A stretch of 64,000 bases of DNA. Source: Callaeas wilsoni (Eukaryota > Chordata > Aves > Passeriformes > Callaeidae). The translations under genes were made by a program, and so were the position numbers. Each line of letters starts with the position of its first letter. Position 1 is the first letter of the stretch. This document shows, piece after piece, positions 60,201 to 64,000 of the stretch. The stretch covers positions 1 through 64,000 of the forward strand of contig VWPU01001316.1 of NCBI GenBank assembly GCA_013398955.1, read 5' to 3'. The notes under the pieces were generated by a model. That model was not told where the DNA came from and searched no databases. It saw only the letters and a program-made list of their open reading frames with translations.

Positions 60201-62735
60201 AAAATCTCTAATGTTCTTTAAAGCTGTTTCCAAATAATAATGCTTACCAATATTACTACTAATAATGCCCCTGCTTAAATGCCTAAAATAACCAGAAAAT
60301 TAAAAGTAACTGGCAATGAAGAGAACTCCCCCTTTATAAAAGATAAAACACTTAAAGGCTTAAAGAACATACCATCTAAGTAAATGAGAAGATCTCCAAA
60401 GACCCTCAAGTTAAGAAATACTTGAGCAACACTCAGAAGCTCTGCACAATTTACTAGAAAGCTTAGGCTATGAAAAATATTTGAGGAGATAAAAAAAGTG
60501 CTACAGTGTTTCTTCTAGTGAATTTAACACTATATTAACTCATCCAAGAACCTTTACCTTCTAGCCATGTGTAGAAAGATTCTCCTGTAAATACAAAGTA
60601 CATCGTTAAATGAAGAGTATTCATTTTTAACATTGCAGTATCTTTATATTACTAGGCATACAACATCAGCTGCCATCTAGACATGAAGTTAAATAATATA
60701 GCTATTAAAATGAGAATAGGCAGCTAACTTTGAGGTTGGTTTAAATCTGTTGGGGACAGAATAGGAGAAATACAAGAATGAGCATGCCTAAGCTACTGGT
60801 CAGGGCATTCAGCAGTGAATGGAAGCACAAGTCTGATTATGTGCACTGCAGGTAAAAGACGTGATGGCAGAGTGCAATTCTGACAGCCTTCACCTTAACC
60901 TGCCCAAAGGTTTCTTTTAGACTCAGATCTTTTAACCGAGAGCTTTCAGTTGACTGAAAAAATCTTAAAGTCTCCCTCACTGTAGGCAGATCAAGTACTT
61001 TCTCCCCACTCTCTCCCAGTCTTCCCAAAATCAAGTACATTCAAGAAAGTACACAAAAAATTGTCCCTCTTCTTTTAAGGGATCTGACATCAGTATCAAT
61101 GGGGTTCTGGAAGAATTAATAACATTATTACAACACATATTCTTTTACAAGAATAAGAACCAAGAAGAGAATTGTGTTTTGCTCTTATCTACTCCTTCCC
61201 CTTACTCCAAATGAAAGTATGATTCCATTAAAAACATCTTCTGATCAATAATCTGCATAAAAACATAACTTTCTTGCTCTCTAATTCAACAACAGTAAAG
61301 TGAATAAATCCAAAATCCAAAACTCTCTAATGCTTATTTAATTTCTGCAGGTCAAGGAAAATAAGATTACTTACCATCATCTCCTCCTTAGAGGGGCAAA
61401 AAAAGACAAGAAATGTATAAGCATTAAAAAGATAATTTCCACAACAAAGTAGTAATGAAACACAGACTTTACTACAAACATTTTAAAAGTGCAAGCAACC
61501 TTATTTAACTTATAAAAAATAGGCCACTTTCCTTCCCGCCATTCTTGTTCCTCAAGACCACACAAGACTTAACACATTGTAATAATGAAAGTCACTAAGA
61601 AATTGAAATCTTAGTAGCAGCTGATTCACATATTCTTGAAAGCTGTATTTTAGCTTCAGAAAGATGGTTAGGAAGCCATAGTCTTTAGTTTGCATTGTTC
61701 AACAATCAGTCCAGCGTTCCTTCCTGAAATTCTGATCCCTGCATTAAACCATTCTTACAATTCTTTTTATTTATGTGTATCAGCAATATATCAGCTTTTA
61801 CTAATTAAAAATATTGAGATATCTTGATTTTCTAGTGGATGGTGATTTTTTTTACTGAATCAATTGGCTAATAGTTAATTTTTAAGGGAAATGAGACACA
61901 ATGACAGGGGAAAGCTGATTCATTTGAAACACCAGGTTACAGCTTTCAACTTAAATTTGAAAGCAAACCCAGAGTCATTAGAATACTTTTTAAAAACATT
62001 CTTGCAGATAACTGATTCTTCCTAAGTGTCCACTCCTTCAAATAATGCAATTATTTGTACACTTGCAATACATGACAGACTATGGACGAAAAATGTACAA
62101 CTACATTACACCAGGATAGGTATGAATTGAAGTGACTAAATTAAATGCTTTTTGAAAAAAGAAATGAGAATACAAGAGTGCATCCAAATTGGAAAATTAG
62201 TGTGACACTTAGAAAACAGTTTGAAACTTACAATTCAGTTTTCATATCAGCTTACCTGACATTAATAAGCCTATTAATAGGGGTAAGATTACGCACATAT
62301 GTAATAAAGTATCACAAGCCTTAGTCTAAATATTAAAAATGTACAGCTGCTTCTACAGAGGAAATTAAAAAAGCAGAAAGCACACCTACAGACTAAAGAC
62401 TGCTATTTGTATCACTTGTACTGCAACAGTCACTATGTTAAAAGAAGTGCATTGGAAAATAAAACAGCAAGACCCACCTCTACTAGGCGCCAGTGGATTT
62501 AAAGGACGATAGACAGATCGAGGCCTAAAAAATAAGTTAGAAAACACAAAGATCAGTTTTTAGCTAAACTGAGGTACAAGTATAAGAAATAGGCTTCCTC
62601 TCCCTCCCCATTACTTGAAGCAGTTTTCTTCGTAAATGCTGTTCCATACTCTCCAAGCAGAAGGCCCCTTGTATCCAGTGTAACGTTCTGGATTCAGCAG
62701 CAAATCCACATACTGTGCATCTGGAGATCTCTCAT
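54180..62735 (-). CDS. ERO1B: ERO1B, ER thiol oxidase, C-terminal 299 residues in ten exons (partial)
   Basis: The exons in transcript order are 62735-62615, 62524-62478, 61386-61375, 60584-60558, 59135-59043, 58887-58641, 57851-57782, 56600-56514, 55086-54953 and 54240-54180: 899 nt ending in TAA. The protein oxidises PDI-family proteins in the ER lumen and passes electrons through FAD to oxygen; ERO1B matters for insulin folding in beta cells. Visible hallmarks are ERYTG, SAWRVW and [11 protein letters not shown], which carry FAD-contacting residues in the ERO1 family, and the inner active site CVGCDKC. The Cys pair in ENCFK and in LCLEK corresponds to the regulatory Cys208-Cys241 of ERO1A. 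CVGCDKC and the C-terminal [12 protein letters not shown] point to ERO1B and not ERO1A. About 168 N-terminal residues, including the outer active-site cysteines, lie beyond the right edge. All splice phases agree. Confidence 0.97.
54953..55086 (-). CDS. ERO1B: ERO1B coding exon, TQGLG to NAFG
   Basis: It encodes TQGLGTALK... to ALVNAFG and two bases of Arg. This is the conserved C-terminal helical region of the ERO1 fold. The acceptor is ATAG/ACT and the donor AG/GTAAAA. Confidence 0.96.
55087..56513 (-). other. ERO1B: ERO1B intron (1.4 kb)
   Basis: No feature is supported inside. A 103-codon + strand frame (55253-55564) is Ser/Leu/Phe-rich and looks like a chance ORF. Confidence 0.75.
56514..56600 (-). 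CDS. ERO1B: ERO1B coding exon with inner active site
   Basis: It encodes 29 residues, EEFRLHFKN... to GKLQ. CVGCDKC includes the CxxC pair next to FAD that takes electrons from the outer shuttle cysteines. The donor is CAG/GTACAG. Confidence 0.97.
56601..57781 (-). other. ERO1B: ERO1B intron (1.2 kb)
   Basis: It contains an inverted repeat with perfect 10-bp arms at 57369-57398, within a very AT-rich run that continues to about 57425. A short tandem duplication (CTAGTACCATTAGAA) is at 56670-56699. No exon of another gene is seen. Confidence 0.8.
57369..57398. repeat. Perfect inverted repeat, 10-bp arms
   Basis: AGTATAGTAT and ATACTATACT flank a 10-nt AT-rich loop. The surrounding 60 bases are made of TA-rich repeats, so slippage is a likely origin. 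Confidence 0.9.
57782..57851 (-). CDS. ERO1B: ERO1B coding exon, SFHMHFDEK to KSLK
   Basis: It completes a Lys and encodes 23 residues including [16 protein letters not shown]. Human ERO1B has Pro where this has His (SFPMHF). The donor is AAG/GTAAAG. Confidence 0.97.
57852..58640 (-). other. ERO1B: ERO1B intron (0.8 kb)
   Basis: Nothing other than intron sequence was recognised. Confidence 0.8.
58641..58887 (-). CDS. ERO1B: ERO1B coding exon, TWGKPRWGP to FRDT
   Basis: This is the largest ERO1B exon in the window. It encodes 81 complete residues with the highly conserved [20 protein letters not shown] core, including arginines that contact FAD in the family. The acceptor is CTGTATAG, and the donor AA/GTAAGG splits a Lys codon. 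Confidence 0.97.
59043..59135 (-). CDS. ERO1B: ERO1B coding exon, LCLEKR to NYLLE
   Basis: It encodes 30 complete residues including the Cys of LCLEK (ERO1A Cys241 equivalent) and the FAD-site SGLHASI. The intron between this exon and the next is only 155 bp. The acceptor is CTGGGCAG and the donor G/GTATGT. Confidence 0.97.
59136..60557 (-). other. ERO1B: ERO1B intron (1.4 kb)
   Basis: AT-rich intron sequence with no other feature recognised. Confidence 0.8.
60558..60584 (-). CDS. ERO1B: ERO1B 27-nt exon, ESFYTWLE
   Basis: This very short exon encodes ESFYTWLE with a split Gly on each side. The acceptor is GTATTTACAG and the donor G/GTAAAG. Its length is a multiple of three, so skipping would keep the frame. 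Confidence 0.95.
60585..61374 (-). other. ERO1B: ERO1B intron (0.8 kb)
   Basis: Intron between the two smallest exons. Nothing else was recognised. Confidence 0.8.
61375..61386 (-). CDS. ERO1B: ERO1B 12-nt microexon
   Basis: GAGGAGATGATG is preceded by a T-rich tract ending CTCTAAG and followed by the strong donor GTAAGT. Both phases fit the neighbouring exons, giving S-R-G-G-D-D-G-E-S where human ERO1B has S-R-G-E-D-D-G-E-S. Without it four residues are lost and the frame is kept. Confidence 0.9.
61387..62477 (-). other. ERO1B: ERO1B intron (1.1 kb)
   Basis: AT-rich intron sequence with no other feature recognised. Confidence 0.8.
62478..62524 (-). CDS. ERO1B: ERO1B coding exon, PRSVYRPLN to PSR
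   Basis: It encodes 15 complete residues, [15 protein letters not shown]. The intron before it is only 90 bp. The acceptor is TATTTTTTAG and the donor G/GTGGGT. Confidence 0.97.
62615..62735 (-). CDS. ERO1B: ERO1B first exon seen in the window, ERSPDAQ to ENCF
   Basis: It encodes 39 complete residues including [22 protein letters not shown] and the Cys of ENCFK (ERO1A Cys208 equivalent). It starts with two bases of a split Asp codon. The acceptor is ACCTGTTTAG... read as CTGTTTAG, and the donor AA/GTAATG has a weak sixth position. Confidence 0.96.
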
Positions 62736-64000
62736 CTAAACAGGAAAAGTTTTGTTACATACGCTAACTGATCAACTGAAAAATACTTAACCAGTCACAC
62801 AGAACTAAATATAAACAAGAGGTCTCATATTACACTATTTCTGTCTTCCGCCTGGATTGTAAGTGCCTTGTATGTAAAAATGCAGCAATATACATGCTAA
62901 ATACAAAGCTCAAAAGTATACAATCTATTCCAAAGTCTTGTGTATCTAATTTCTATAATGTCTGATGATCATCTACGTGGCTTCTTTATGTCTACGCTAA
63001 ACACCTGACATGCACTGTATTCCCTGACCCTAGACTAAGACATAAGCAGCATTTTGTTTTAAATGGCCTCCAAATCTAGGGTTTTTCTGGCAGTATTTGG
63101 TTGAGGGGTTTTTTTTTTTGAAATGGCTATACTGCATACAGTAGGAGCTTAATAAAGACAAGATCAAAGTAGTACATCTTGTAGTCGGAACATACTGTAA
63201 ATTTATTAGCTAAATCCATTTTTCCTCCAAATACCCTTGTATACTGGCATAAAAGTCTGAATCATGTTGCTTAACTGAACAAAACTTTCAGCATATTGCA
63301 GAACAAATCTCTTAGTTACAAGAAGTAGCATGTTACTTAAGCAGCCTTTCAACAAGCTATACTCTCATCTCCGAAGTTCACTACAAATTTCAGGCAACTT
63401 ATCTGAAGAAAATTGTGAAACAGGACTCCCTCTGCTTAAAAACACTGTAGAAATGGAAATAGTTTCAAGCTACAACCAGTAAAAAGCAGGAGGAATTCAT
63501 CTCTCTTTGAAATTCTAGGTCAAGGCTAACTTATGCTTAAACAAACCCCACATACAATACAAGCCAATAGTCCAGAGACTTATTCATAGGAATAGGCCAA
63601 GAAGTGCCACGTAGTACTTCCTCACATACCAAAAAAAGCAACAGAAACAGAGTGAAACTGCTCTAAAAAAGAAGAGATGATTCTGCATGAGTAGTCAAAC
63701 ACTGCTTCAGCAGCAGCAGCAAAAACAAAGGAAGGAGACTGATACAAGACACAAAACAATGAGTGCCAGATGAGAGAAAGTCAAATTACAGCTTTATTTA
63801 TTCATTCGACAGTGTGACCAACCTAAGCAATTCCTACAGTCCCTGATCACTTTGGGGTCCATTTTTCTTCTTGTTATCCACATTCAACTGAGTCTATGTG
63901 CACTGTGGAGCCATACAACAGGAAGATGGAAAGATGACCAGAGTTACTAAGTTTTTTCAGCTAGATCAATTCCCTTATCTAGTTTATGATTAAGCCCAAC
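62736..64000 (-). other. ERO1B: ERO1B intron running off the right edge
   Basis: I looked for the preceding ERO1B exon (expected to encode a FIDWARYDDS-like segment) and did not find it here, so this stretch is taken as intron. A short CAG/CTG run is at 63706-63720. No other feature was recognised. Confidence 0.7.

Noticed and set aside
63706..63720. CAG repeat near the right edge
   Set aside because: Only five units in intron sequence, so it is ordinary.
62736..64000. Search for the next upstream ERO1B exon
   Set aside because: No stretch encoding the expected conserved segment was found on the - strand, so the exon must lie outside the window.

Overview
This is vertebrate nuclear DNA, and most likely from a bird. 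The coding sequence is split into short exons with GT-AG introns. Intergenic DNA is AT-rich and punctuated by small CpG islands. The interspersed repeats I can recognise are of avian type: two CR1 LINE 3' ends and a shrunken copy of a common avian LTR. The species cannot be fixed from the sequence alone.

Two genes can be read with confidence, and they lie tail to tail. GPR137B is on the + strand. It has seven coding exons between 23313 and 47982 and encodes a complete 385-residue seven-pass lysosomal membrane protein. ERO1B is on the - strand. Its last ten coding exons lie between 62735 and 54180, giving 299 residues of the ER thiol oxidase; the start of the gene lies beyond the right edge. 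Every splice junction was placed by hand from reading frame, splice signals and agreement with the vertebrate protein family. The two stop codons are 6.2 kb apart, so the two 3' untranslated regions face each other across 47983-54179.

Layout: 1-250 is a CpG island cut by the window edge, followed by a cluster of six AATAAA signals (469-604). 605-23180 is gene-poor. It holds a CR1 element (10905-11276), a GC-rich patch with a poly-T tract and the only ambiguous base (11700), a CTCCC repeat (14006-14042), a 96-bp LTR relic (15273-15368) and a second CpG island (16370-16720) that may be the GPR137B promoter. 23186-23312 carries a PU.1-like motif, a strong splice-acceptor-like sequence and a small upstream ORF just before the GPR137B start codon. 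23313-47982 is GPR137B. 47983-54179 is the convergent 3' region. 54180-64000 is ERO1B.

The two proteins act in different compartments (lysosome/mTORC1 signalling and ER disulfide formation), and nothing suggests a shared pathway. In human the same two genes are also convergent neighbours, so the arrangement is inherited synteny. I found no bacterial-style operon, CRISPR array, phage or undescribed system. The points most worth a second look are a GC-AG intron in GPR137B, a 12-nt microexon in ERO1B, the uncertain 5' end of GPR137B, and a perfect 17-bp-arm hairpin in GPR137B intron 1.
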